From contig JBFXAN010000005.1 of assembly GCA_050184225.1 (NCBI GenBank), positions 13,833 through 77,832 of the forward strand: DNA of 64,000 bases, in the 5' to 3' direction. This document shows, piece by piece, positions 23,356 to 32,079 of the stretch. This DNA comes from JBFXAN01 sp050184225. GTDB lineage: Bacteria; Chloroflexota; Dehalococcoidia; CAUJGQ01. A program made the translations under genes and the position numbers. The notes beneath the pieces are model-generated. The model saw only the letters and a list, made by a program, of their open reading frames with translations, searched no databases and was not told where the DNA came from. Within the stretch, counting starts at the first letter, position 1; the number at the start of each line of letters is the position of its first letter.

Positions 23356-26300
23356 ATGGCGTCCTCCCCTGTCCCGATCTTCGAGGTTCCTCCCTTCGTC
23401 GGCCGGGAGGCGGAACTGTCCGTGCTCATCGCCGCGCTGGACGCAGCGGCCGCAGGCCGGGGCGGGCTGGTGCTGGTCGCCGGGGAACCGGGCATCGGCA
23501 AGACGCGGCTGGCCGAGGAACTGGCGGCCGTCGCCGGGCGGCGGAACGTGCGAATCCTGTGGGGGCGCTGCTACGAGGGCGAGGGCGCTCCCGCCTTCTG
23601 GCCCTGGGTCGAGGTTCTGCGCGCGGCGCTCCGGGGACGGGACGCCGCTTCTTCGCGGGCGGCGCTCGGGTCGGGTGCGGGCTCGATCGCTCCGCTCCTC
23701 CCCGAGGTGCTGGAGTTGATGCCGGACCTGCCTGCCCCTCCGCTCCTGGAACCGGCGGAGGCGCGCTTTCGCCTTTTCCAGGCCGTGACGACGCTCCTCG
23801 CCAATGTCGGTGGTGCGGGGAGCGGTCTGCTGCTTATCCTCGACGACCTGCACTGGGCGGATACCCCCTCACTCCTGCTGCTGGAGTTCCTCGCGCGCGA
23901 CCTGACACACGTCCCCGTGCTCGTCGTTGGGACGTACCGGGATGTCGAGGTACGGCGGGGCGATCCGCTCGCCCGGACGCTGGGGGAGATCGCCCGCCGG
24001 CCGCAGGTGGCCCGCCTGACGCTCGCGGGATTTAGCCTCGCCGAGGTTGCACGCATCGTCGCGCTCACACGGGGCGCTATCGGGCCGTCTTCAGAGATGG
24101 TCGCGTCCGCGCCGCCGCAGGATGAACTGCTTGCTGCGCGGGTGCACCGCGACACGGACGGCAACCCGCTCTTCGTGCAAGAGCTCGTCCGGTTGCTGGC
24201 GGCCGAGGGTCGGCTGGGGAGCGACGGGACGGGGAGCGACGGGACGGGGAGCGCCACGTCCGGCCCGGTACCGGAAACGGTGCGGGACGTGATCGGCCGG
24301 CGGCTGGACCGGCTGTCCCCGGCGTGCCGGCAGGTGCTCGCCACAGCGGCGGTGATCGGGCGGGAGTTCGGGGAGGATGTGCTCGCGGCCGCGGCGGACG
24401 CTGCCGGCGAGGCGTTGCTGGAGGCGCTGGAGGAAGCCGAGACGGCCCACGTCATCCAGGCGGTCCCCGGCGCGCCCGACCGCTATCGCTTCGCCCACGC
24501 GCTCATCCGCGAGACGTTGTATGAGGACATCTCCACCGCCCGCCGAGCGCGTCTGCACCTGCGCGTCGCGGAGGCGACCGAGCAGATCGGTGCCGGCGAC
24601 GAGCCTGCCCAACTTGCCGTGCTCGCCGGCCACTACCGGCTGGCGGGGGCGGTGGCGCCGGCAGGCAAGGCGATCGACTACGCGCAACGCGCCGGCGCGG
24701 CGGCGGCGGCGGTCTTTGCCTGGGAAGAGGCAGCGGCGCACTGGCAGGCGGCGCTGGAACAGTTACAGCGTCGAGGTGGCGCGAATGATCCGGCTGGACT
24801 CGCTCTACGCTGCGATCTGCTGCTGGCATTGGGCGAAGCGCTCCTATCCGCTGGGGCACCGCGCCGCGTGGCCGAGGAGGTGGCGTCACAGGCGTTCGGC
24901 CTGGCTGAGGCGCTGGAGGACGGGCGCCGCGCCTGGCAGTCGTGCCGGCTGGCGCTCAGCGCGCTGGTCTACTTCGGCGACACGCTCTCCATGACCACCT
25001 CGGAGTTCCGCCGGTGGGCAGAGCGGGCAGACCGGTTCGCCGCCCCGGACACGAGCGAGCGCGTGTCGGCTGATATCTCCCTGGGGTACCTACGGAGCGT
25101 CATGGGCCGGCCGGCGGAGGGCAGGAACCTCAAGCGGCGCGCCCTTGCGCTGGCCCGCACCCTCAACGACCCTCAGGCACGTCTCGTCGCAGCGCTGCAC
25201 ATCATCGACTGGCCGGATGCGCCCACTTACCACGCCGAGCGCCTGCGGCTGGCCCAAGAGTGCGCCACATGGCCGCGTGAGGCGGTCAACCCGACGCACC
25301 TGGGCGACTTCCTCTTCCATGCCGGCTGCCTCTTGCTGGACTGGGGCGAGCGGGCGCAGGCCGAGGCGCTCTGGCGCGAGGTTGAGGAGCTGGCCACCCG
25401 CACGCATGATGCCATCCTCCTTCTGCATCGCCATCGCCGCGACATCCACCTGGCGCTGCTGGACGGGCGGTTGCACGATGCAATGACGGCCGGCGCCCGG
25501 TTGATCGCGCTGGCGGACCGGTTGGGGGCGCCGGTGCGCGGCCGCAACTCCGCCATCGAGGCGACCATGCGCCCCTTGCTCCACCTTGGCCGTGCCGAGG
25601 AGGCACTGGCGGCTCACCTGGAGTTCTACCAGGCTGGAGATGATGGCGCGTGGCTGCGGGGCGACCACGCGCTGCTCCTGGCCCACACGGGCCGGACGGC
25701 CGAAGCGCGCGACATCCTGCGAGAGGTTCTACGGCGGAGCGCCGGCGGCGGGGAGGACGCGATCGCCATCGACCACCTGACCTGGATGCTGGAGACGGCG
25801 GTGCTGGTGGAGGACCGGGAGGCGGCCGCGATGCTGGCGTCCCCACTGGCCCCACTGGCGGGGCTGGCGACGACGGATCTGACCATGACCTGCCTCGGCC
25901 GCCATCTAGGAGCGGCCGCGGCGCTGGCGGACGACGCCGAGACGGCGGCCCGCCACTACGAGCAGGCGCTGGCGACGGCGCTCAGCGTGCGCTTCCGGCC
26001 GGAGGCGGCGCTGACGCGGCTCCAGTACGCCGAGCTGCTGGCCGGACAGTCGGGACGGGAGGCCGAGGCGCGCCGGCACCTGGAGCCGGCGCTCGCCGCG
26101 TTTGAGGCGATGCAGATGGCGCCGGCGCTCACCCGCGCCCGCGCCCTCACCGCGCGCCTGGAACCGTCCTCGGCGCCGGCCGCCGCCTCTGCACCCTCGC
26201 CCGCATCGCGGGACGGCGCCGTCCCGCCCTACCGGGATGGGCTGACGGCGCGCGAGGTGGAGGTGCTGCGGCTGATCGCGGCCGGTCTGACGAACAAGGA

Positions 26301-26442
26301 GATCGCGGCGGAGCTGGTGCTGAGTCCGGCGACCGTGCGCCGTCACGCCGTCAACCTCTACGCCAAGATCGGCGCCCGCGGCCGTGCCGACGCCACCGCC
26401 TACACCTTCCGCCACGGTCTCGCCGGTCCCCCTGCGTCATGA
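23356..26442 (+). CDS. Giant LuxR-family STAND transcriptional regulator
   Basis: ATP-dependent regulator of 1028 residues. The N-terminal AAA/ATPase part opens with VGREAELSVLIAALD, Walker A GEPGIGKT at 43-50 and Walker B LLLILDDLHWADTPS. A long helical TPR-like region (about residues 420-930) follows, and a C-terminal LuxR helix-turn-helix: LTAREVEVLRLIAAGLTNKE, then ATVRRHAVNLYAKIGARGRA. Such proteins sense a ligand through the helical region and bind DNA when ATP-bound. A TATACT box lies at 23289-23294, 62 bases upstream. The genes after it encode secreted proteins, so it may control them; that is conjecture. Confidence 0.93.
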   Translation: MASSPVPIFEVPPFVGREAELSVLIAALDAAAAGRGGLVLVAGEPGIGKTRLAEELAAVAGRRNVRILWGRCYEGEGAPAFWPWVEVLRAALRGRDAASSRAALGSGAGSIAPLLPEVLELMPDLPAPPLLEPAEARFRLFQAVTTLLANVGGAGSGLLLILDDLHWADTPSLLLLEFLARDLTHVPVLVVGTYRDVEVRRGDPLARTLGEIARRPQVARLTLAGFSLAEVARIVALTRGAIGPSSEMVASAPPQDELLAARVHRDTDGNPLFVQELVRLLAAEGRLGSDGTGSDGTGSATSGPVPETVRDVIGRRLDRLSPACRQVLATAAVIGREFGEDVLAAAADAAGEALLEALEEAETAHVIQAVPGAPDRYRFAHALIRETLYEDISTARRARLHLRVAEATEQIGAGDEPAQLAVLAGHYRLAGAVAPAGKAIDYAQRAGAAAAAVFAWEEAAAHWQAALEQLQRRGGANDPAGLALRCDLLLALGEALLSAGAPRRVAEEVASQAFGLAEALEDGRRAWQSCRLALSALVYFGDTLSMTTSEFRRWAERADRFAAPDTSERVSADISLGYLRSVMGRPAEGRNLKRRALALARTLNDPQARLVAALHIIDWPDAPTYHAERLRLAQECATWPREAVNPTHLGDFLFHAGCLLLDWGERAQAEALWREVEELATRTHDAILLLHRHRRDIHLALLDGRLHDAMTAGARLIALADRLGAPVRGRNSAIEATMRPLLHLGRAEEALAAHLEFYQAGDDGAWLRGDHALLLAHTGRTAEARDILREVLRRSAGGGEDAIAIDHLTWMLETAVLVEDREAAAMLASPLAPLAGLATTDLTMTCLGRHLGAAAALADDAETAARHYEQALATALSVRFRPEAALTRLQYAELLAGQSGREAEARRHLEPALAAFEAMQMAPALTRARALTARLEPSSAPAAASAPSPASRDGAVPPYRDGLTAREVEVLRLIAAGLTNKEIAAELVLSPATVRRHAVNLYAKIGARGRADATAYTFRHGLAGPPAS

Positions 26443-26715
26443 CGGCTGCACCAGATGGTGTAGAGCCCTCCTGTCGCCGCCCATTGATCGTATCGCGCGT
26501 TGCTTGCAGATTGGTCCAATCGGTCGATGCCGGACGGGCAGCGCGGCCCTAGCGTGTGCGTGAGGTCTGAGCGCGGCGCCGCCGCCCGTCCAGCCCGGTC
26601 CGGCCACCGGCCTGGGCGCCCGGGGCGGGTGACGCCCGTGCAACGGCGCGGTTCCCGCGGCGGAGCGGGCGGGCGCCGCCTCACACCTCCATCACACCAC
26701 AAGGAGAGGTCTCGC

Positions 26716-27468
26716 ATGCGTCGCTTTCTCATCGTCCTTGGCATCGCAGCCGTGGCACTCGGGCTCGGCCGGGGGATCGACACGGCCCACGCCGCCACGC
26801 TCGTGGTCTGCAAGCACGGCTGTCCGTACACCTCGATCCAGTCGGCCTTGAAGGCGGCTACATCCGGTGACACGATCCAGATTCGGAAAGGCAGCTACAA
26901 CGAGAAGCTGGAAATCACGAAGAACGTCGCACTCGTCGGCGCAGGCGCAAGAGAAACGTCGATTACCAGCACGAGCTTTGGCGGGTTTGTCATATTTGTG
27001 TCCCCCGGCACCTCGGCGAACATCAATGCGCTCAGTGTCACGGGTGGTGAACCGGGCATCGTGAACGCCGGCATCCTCATCGCCGTCGACGTCGAGGTAA
27101 GCGGAGGGAAAATTGCTGCAAGAGGCGGTGGCATCGTCAATGATGGCAACTTGACGCTGGTCAGGAGCACCGTCCACAACAACGTGGCCGACAGGTTCGG
27201 TGGCGGCATCTTCAACGAAGACCGCGCCCGGCTGACGCTGCAGGCGAGCAAGGTGCAGAACAACCGGGTCATTCGCCCCGGTGGGGCCGGCGGTGGGATT
27301 TACAACGACTCTGAGAGGGACGACGTCCGCTTGGAGCAAGGGAGCAGTGTGTCGGGCAACCATCCGAACAACTGCTTCAACGTCACCGGCTGCAGCTCCC
27401 CCAACCTGCCGTCCACTCCCGTTCCACCCAGCTCACTGCCATTTCCCGTTCTACCCGGCTCGTGGTGA
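26716..27468 (+). CDS. Secreted right-handed beta-helix protein
   Basis: 250 residues from ATG 26716, preceded by AAGGAGAGG. The signal peptide (RRFLIVLGIAAVALGLGRG to about AHA, residue 26) is followed by a pectate-lyase-like entry, YTSIQSALKAATSGDTIQIR, then repeating beta-turn units typical of right-handed helices: LVGAGARETSITS, GGGIVNDGNLTLVRSTVHNN, GGGIFNEDRARLTLQASKVQ, GGGIYNDSERDD. No catalytic residues are evident, so it may be a surface or matrix protein. A Pro/Ser-rich tail closes it. Confidence 0.82.
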   Translation: MRRFLIVLGIAAVALGLGRGIDTAHAATLVVCKHGCPYTSIQSALKAATSGDTIQIRKGSYNEKLEITKNVALVGAGARETSITSTSFGGFVIFVSPGTSANINALSVTGGEPGIVNAGILIAVDVEVSGGKIAARGGGIVNDGNLTLVRSTVHNNVADRFGGGIFNEDRARLTLQASKVQNNRVIRPGGAGGGIYNDSERDDVRLEQGSSVSGNHPNNCFNVTGCSSPNLPSTPVPPSSLPFPVLPGSW

Positions 27469-27621
27469 AGCCTCCCAGAAGTGCCGGCTGGCCACTGCTA
27501 GCGAAAGACATTGGGCGCCGCGGGTCACGCCCTGCGGCGCCTCGTTCCACAAGCGCGGCCGGCATGTGTCATGATGCCGTGGACCCGTGCATTCGTGACA
27601 GACGAACAAAGGAGCAACGCC

Positions 27622-29103
27622 ATGACCCGCCGGCCGCTTGTATTCGCTGCTCTCATCCTCGCGGCGCTTGTCGCTGCCCATGGGAGTCACTCGCTTGCTG
27701 CTGCCCCACCCCAGTCGGCACTCCAGTGGGCACCTTGCGACGACATCCCTGATGTTGAGTGCGCCACGATCGAGGTGCCGGTGGACCACGCCAACCCGGA
27801 CGGACCGCAGATCCCGCTACGGCTCGGCCGGCTGCCCAACACCGACCCGGCGCAGTACCGGGGCACGCTGCTGATCATCCCGGGCGGGCCGGGACCCGGC
27901 ATCCAGATCATGCTCGTCGACAACGGCCCCGCCCAACACCTCGACGAGGTGCGTCGCTATTACGACGTGGTCACCTTCGACCCACGCGGCATCGGCCGGA
28001 GCAACCCCGTCCGTTGCGACCCGGCGCTCGTCCCGTCCGTGACGTTGCCGTCCGCTGACCCGCTCACGCGCGAGCAGTTCGAGGCGAGCGCGCGCGCCAA
28101 CGCGGCGTTCCTTCAGAGTTGCTTCGAGCTGACGGGTGAACTGATGGCCCACCTCACGGCGAAGGACACCGCTGCCGACATGGAGCGCGTCCGCCTCGCG
28201 CTCGGGCAGACCGACGGCCTGGTCGCCTACGGCGGGTCGTTCGGTTCCGCCTACGGCGCGGCCTACCTGGAGGACTACGGCGACCACGTCAAGGCGCTGG
28301 TGATCGACGCCGTCGTCGACCACAGCATCGACATGCCCACCTTCATCACGCGCAACATCCTGTCGGTGCAGGCCTCCTTCGACCGGTTCGCGCGCTGGTG
28401 TGCGCGGGAGCCCGCCTGCGCGCTGCACGGTCAGGATGTCGGTGCGGCATTCGACGCCGCGATGGCCGTGCGGCCGCTCGCGCGCCAGTTGGTCCCCCAG
28501 TTCCTCTCGGCGGGGAACGACCCGGACTTCGGCTGGGCGCTGATCGCCCAAATGCTCGCCGATGTGGCCGCCGGCGACACCACCACGCTCGACGAGATCG
28601 CCGACGTCCTCGCTCGGGGCAACACCGTGATCGCCCCGGGCGAGGATCCCACGACGATCGCCGGCAGGGGCGGCCTCTTCCTGGGCGTGCTCTGCGGCGA
28701 GTGGGGGCCGCAGGACGATTACGACGCCGTGCTGGCGGCCAGCGCCACCGTCGCCCGGCTAGCGCCGCGCTTCGCCTGGAAGTACTGGAGCCCGACGCCA
28801 CAGCAGCACGCCACGGCCAGCGTTATCGGTTGCGCCGGCTGGCCGATCCCGGCCGGCGACCCGCCCCACCCCTTCCGTATCGGCCCGCAGCCCAACGTGC
28901 TGGTGGCGAACCCGTCCTACGACCCGGCGACGCCGCTGATCAACGCGCTCTCGGTGTGGCTGCAGATCCCGGAGGCGCGTCTGCTGATCGCCGAAGCGGA
29001 CGGCCACCAGAGCTGGATCGTCTCGCGCTGCGCCTTCGACGCCGAGCTGGGCTTTCTGCTCGACCCGGCCTCGGCGCCGCCGACGACGATCTGTCCGGAC
29101 TGA
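27622..29103 (+). CDS. Secreted alpha/beta hydrolase (tripeptidyl-aminopeptidase type)
   Basis: Extracellular serine peptidase/esterase, 493 residues from ATG 27622. The signal peptide ends near residue 28 (SHSLAAA). It has the oxyanion segment TLLIIPGGPGPG, the nucleophile elbow GGSFGSAYG with S206, and the C-terminal TAP-like block PSYDPATPLINALSVWLQIP with the catalytic Asp and EADGHQSW with the catalytic His. The family removes short N-terminal peptides or proline residues. Two Cys pairs (CAREPAC; RCAFD...TICPD) suggest disulfides. It precedes the M23 peptidase gene on the same strand. Confidence 0.88.
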   Translation: MTRRPLVFAALILAALVAAHGSHSLAAAPPQSALQWAPCDDIPDVECATIEVPVDHANPDGPQIPLRLGRLPNTDPAQYRGTLLIIPGGPGPGIQIMLVDNGPAQHLDEVRRYYDVVTFDPRGIGRSNPVRCDPALVPSVTLPSADPLTREQFEASARANAAFLQSCFELTGELMAHLTAKDTAADMERVRLALGQTDGLVAYGGSFGSAYGAAYLEDYGDHVKALVIDAVVDHSIDMPTFITRNILSVQASFDRFARWCAREPACALHGQDVGAAFDAAMAVRPLARQLVPQFLSAGNDPDFGWALIAQMLADVAAGDTTTLDEIADVLARGNTVIAPGEDPTTIAGRGGLFLGVLCGEWGPQDDYDAVLAASATVARLAPRFAWKYWSPTPQQHATASVIGCAGWPIPAGDPPHPFRIGPQPNVLVANPSYDPATPLINALSVWLQIPEARLLIAEADGHQSWIVSRCAFDAELGFLLDPASAPPTTICPD

Positions 29104-29192
29104 TCGTTGGCGCGATTACGCGCCGAGATGCGATGCCGCGCCGGGCGATGCCCGGCCGCGGCGAGCGCAGCACCACACTGAGGAGAATACCC

Positions 29193-30410
29193 ATGTCCGA
29201 CCATGAGCGGCGTCGCCCTCGATTCCACCGCGCGCTGTTCGCGCCGATCGTCCTCTTCGCCCTGGTTGCCGGCGTCCTCCCGGCGATGGCGGCCGGTCAG
29301 CCGGCGTTGTCGGACGTGCGGGTAACCGCACTGCTGGCGACGGCCACGAACGCGCCGCTGCGCGTGCTCGGCAGCGACGGCATGGAACACCTGGAGTACG
29401 ACCTGGTGCTGACCAACGTCTTCACCGCGCCCGTGACGCTGACGGCGATCGAGGTCACCGCTCCGGACGGCCGCGTGTTGCTGCGGCTGGACGGCGACGC
29501 CCTGGCAGCGGTCACCCAGCCGGTCTTCGCCGGCCCGCCGACGCGCGAGGTGCCGGTAGCCGGGGCGGTGGCCGTGGTGCTGGACGTGACTGTGCCGCCC
29601 GGCGAGGCGCTGGCACGGCTCGGCCACCGCATCGACTACGATGTGGCGCCGGACGCCTCGGCGCGGCCGGTGATCGGCAGCCTCGTCGTCGACGGCCCCG
29701 AACTTGCTGTGGATGAGCGCGCCGCGCTGGTGCTCGCCCCGCCGTTTCGGGGGGACGGCTGGCTCAACGGCAGCGGTTGCTGCGCCATGACCGCGCACCG
29801 CATCGCCCGGCTGGTGGTGGACGGGTCGCGCTACATCAAGCCCGAGACGTTCGACGTCGACTGGTTGCAGCTGCGGGAAGGACGGCTGTTCGAGGGGGAC
29901 GGCTCGCGCGTGGAGCAGTGGTACGGCTTCGGCGCCGAGCTTCTGGCGGTCGCCGACGGGACGGTCGTGCATGTGCGCGACGGGATGCCGGAGGAGACGC
30001 TGGGCGAGCCTCCCGCCAACCTGCGGGCGACGGCGGACTACGCCGGCAACAACGTGGTCCTCGAGATCCAGCCCGGCGTCTTCGCGATCTATGCCCACCT
30101 GCAGCCGGGCAGCATTCGCGTGAGCGTGGGCGACCGGGTGACGGCGGGCCAGGTGCTCGGCCTCCTCGGCAACACAGGCAACTCGAGCGCGCCCCACCTC
30201 CACTTCGGGCTGCACGACGGCCCAGACATCCTCACGTCGAACAGCCTGCCGTTCGTCTTTGACCGCTACCTGCTCCAGGGTGTGATTACCGAAGAGGACC
30301 TTGATTCCGTGAGCACGGGACCCGATCCGTCCCCGGTGTCGCTCGGGAAACCGGCCACGCTACAGGTCGCCACACATCCGCTCTACCTGACTGTGATCGG
30401 CTTCCCCTGA
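29193..30410 (+). CDS. Secreted M23-family metallopeptidase (LytM-like)
   Basis: Probable peptidoglycan or protein endopeptidase, 405 residues from ATG 29193 with upstream GAGGAG. It has a signal peptide to about residue 32 (VLPAMAAG). Residues about 40-180 form a beta domain (VTAPDGRVLLRLDG). The M23 part carries GCCAMTAHR, ETFDVDWLQL, and the final FAIYAHLQPGSIRVSVGDRV and SSAPHLHFGLHDG metal-binding motifs. The C-terminal 15 residues are duplicated in DNA after the next gene. The role may be cell-wall turnover or attack on other cells; not decided by the sequence. Confidence 0.88.
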   Translation: MSDHERRRPRFHRALFAPIVLFALVAGVLPAMAAGQPALSDVRVTALLATATNAPLRVLGSDGMEHLEYDLVLTNVFTAPVTLTAIEVTAPDGRVLLRLDGDALAAVTQPVFAGPPTREVPVAGAVAVVLDVTVPPGEALARLGHRIDYDVAPDASARPVIGSLVVDGPELAVDERAALVLAPPFRGDGWLNGSGCCAMTAHRIARLVVDGSRYIKPETFDVDWLQLREGRLFEGDGSRVEQWYGFGAELLAVADGTVVHVRDGMPEETLGEPPANLRATADYAGNNVVLEIQPGVFAIYAHLQPGSIRVSVGDRVTAGQVLGLLGNTGNSSAPHLHFGLHDGPDILTSNSLPFVFDRYLLQGVITEEDLDSVSTGPDPSPVSLGKPATLQVATHPLYLTVIGFP

Positions 30411-30479
30411 CACGACGAGGACCGATCCCGGTCACAGGAGCATCGATCTAGCGCGAAGGCTTGAGAGGCTGCGTCCCGG

Positions 30480-31820
30480 ATGCATGCCGACACGCGTACG
30501 CAACGGCGAACTTCGTGGGTCCAAGCGCTCGGTGCGCTGGGGAATCGCAACTTCCGCCTGTATTGGCTGGGGATGCTGGTCTCGTCGCTCGGCACCCGGC
30601 TGCAGATGCTGGCGCTTACCTGGTTGGTGCTCGATCTCACCAGTTCGGGGTTGGCGCTGGGCGCCATGGTGATGGCAGAGGCGGCGCCGATCCTGCTCCT
30701 CTCGCTCTTCGGCGGCGCGCTCGCCGACCGGCTGCCCAGGCGGCCGGTGCTGCTGTTCACGCAGGCAGCGATGCTCGTCCAGGCTCTGGTGCTCGGTATC
30801 CTCGTTTCCATGGGGGCGATCGAGCTATGGCTGATCTACGTCCTATCGGCGGCGGCCGGTACGATCGAAGCCCTCGATACGCCGACCAGTCAGGCGTTTA
30901 TCGGGGAACTCGTCGGCCCGGACAAGGACGATCTGTGCAACGCCAGCGAGCTATGGACGACACTCTTCAACGCGACCAAGGTTGCCGGTCCGGTGCTCGC
31001 CGGCCTGCTCGTGGCGGCGATCGGCGAGATGGCCTGCTTCTATCTCAACGCCGCGAGCTTCCTTGCGGTGATCGCCGCCCTGCTGCTCGTGGACGAGCAG
31101 CGCATGTATCCGCTCGCGGCCCCGCCGCGGGAGGCGATTATCAGGCAGGTCAAGTCGGGGGTCACCTACACGCTCGGCACCGCCGACATCGCCATGATCG
31201 TGCTGCTGCTCGCCGCGCTGGGACTGTTTGGCTACAACCTCGGCGTGCTGCTCCCGCTGATCGCCCGTAGCCTGCTCGCTTCCGGACCGATGGGTCTGGG
31301 CCTGCTCTCGGCGGCGCTGGGCGCCGGCTCGCTGGTCGGGTCGCTCGTCGTCGACTATACGGGGATGAATGCCCGTCTCCACGTACTGGCGGGCGCCGTG
31401 GTGTTCACGCTCGTGTTCTTCTCGCTGTCACTCTTCGTCGGTTGGCTGCTGCTCGTGACCCTCACGATCGCGCTGGGCTTCGGCAGCGTGCTGTTCCTCG
31501 CCACCGCGAACGCCCGCTTGCAGCTGCTGACATCGGATGACTTCCGCGGGCGGGTGATGGGCGTCTACACGCTCCTGCTGTACGGGACGGCGCCGCTTGG
31601 TGGCCTGCTCGCCGGTGCCCTTGCCGAGCGGATCGGCGTGCGCCGGACCGTCGCGCTGCTCGCCGGATTGTGTGGTGTCGGTGTCCTGGCGACGCTCGCG
31701 TACCTGCGGTGGCGCCGCGACCGTCTTTTGCCGGAACCGGAAAGCGACCAGCTCGTCCGCACCGAGGAGGAGCTGGTACACCGCCTGCGCCTGCACCAGC
31801 ACCTGTTCCGGCTGCACTAG
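30480..31820 (+). CDS. MFS transporter (enterobactin-exporter/MFS_3 type)
   Basis: Drug- or metabolite-exporting permease of 446 residues with about 12 hydrophobic segments. The N-terminal LGNRNFRLYWLGMLVSSLGT followed by MQMLALTWLVLDLTSSGLAL is typical of this MFS subfamily, as is FGGALADRLPRRPVLLFTQA (motif A), DTPTSQAFIGELVGPD, and ARLQLLTSDDFRGRVMGVYT late in the protein. The substrate is unknown. It lies between the M23 gene and a 48-base duplicate of that gene's end. The start has no clear SD. Confidence 0.9.
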   Translation: MHADTRTQRRTSWVQALGALGNRNFRLYWLGMLVSSLGTRLQMLALTWLVLDLTSSGLALGAMVMAEAAPILLLSLFGGALADRLPRRPVLLFTQAAMLVQALVLGILVSMGAIELWLIYVLSAAAGTIEALDTPTSQAFIGELVGPDKDDLCNASELWTTLFNATKVAGPVLAGLLVAAIGEMACFYLNAASFLAVIAALLLVDEQRMYPLAAPPREAIIRQVKSGVTYTLGTADIAMIVLLLAALGLFGYNLGVLLPLIARSLLASGPMGLGLLSAALGAGSLVGSLVVDYTGMNARLHVLAGAVVFTLVFFSLSLFVGWLLLVTLTIALGFGSVLFLATANARLQLLTSDDFRGRVMGVYTLLLYGTAPLGGLLAGALAERIGVRRTVALLAGLCGVGVLATLAYLRWRRDRLLPEPESDQLVRTEEELVHRLRLHQHLFRLH

Positions 31821-31834
31821 CGCGTCGTTGCCGG

Positions 31835-31882
31835 CAGGTCGCCACGTATCCGCTCTACCTCACCGTGATCGGCTTCCCCTGA
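31835..31882 (+). pseudogene. Remnant copy of the M23 peptidase gene 3' end
   Basis: These 48 bases match 30363-30410 at 44 positions, including the stop codon, and would encode QVATYPLYLTVIGFP as the real gene encodes QVATHPLYLTVIGFP. Nothing else of the peptidase remains. It begins 14 bases after the MFS stop. Confidence 0.85.
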
Positions 31883-31977
31883 TCGGCGCCGCCGGTGGGT
31901 TGATCACGACGGCGACGGCAGGTAAAGCTGCCGTCGCCGTATGTAATACCAACGCTCCTTGAGTGGATCGGTTTGTG

Positions 31978-32050
31978 TGTCATCCTGAGCAAAGCGAAGG
32001 ATCTCGGAGGTGACTTACGTCCGAGATCCTTCGCTTTGCTCAGGATGACA
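31978..32050. repeat. 31-bp perfect inverted repeat (MITE-like palindrome)
   Basis: Arms 31978-32008 and 32020-32050 are exact reverse complements around an 11-base loop. The arm begins TGTCATCCTGAGCAAAGCG and differs in base composition from its surroundings (less GC). It has the look of a dispersed palindromic element and sits just after the aminotransferase stop, where it may also act as a terminator. Confidence 0.85.
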
Positions 32051-32079
32051 CATTCTGGCCGCCTCACGGCGACGTGATA

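Noticed and set aside
28917..30215. 432-codon minus-strand frame opposite the M23 gene
   Set aside because: Shadow frame; the plus strand carries full M23 motifs.
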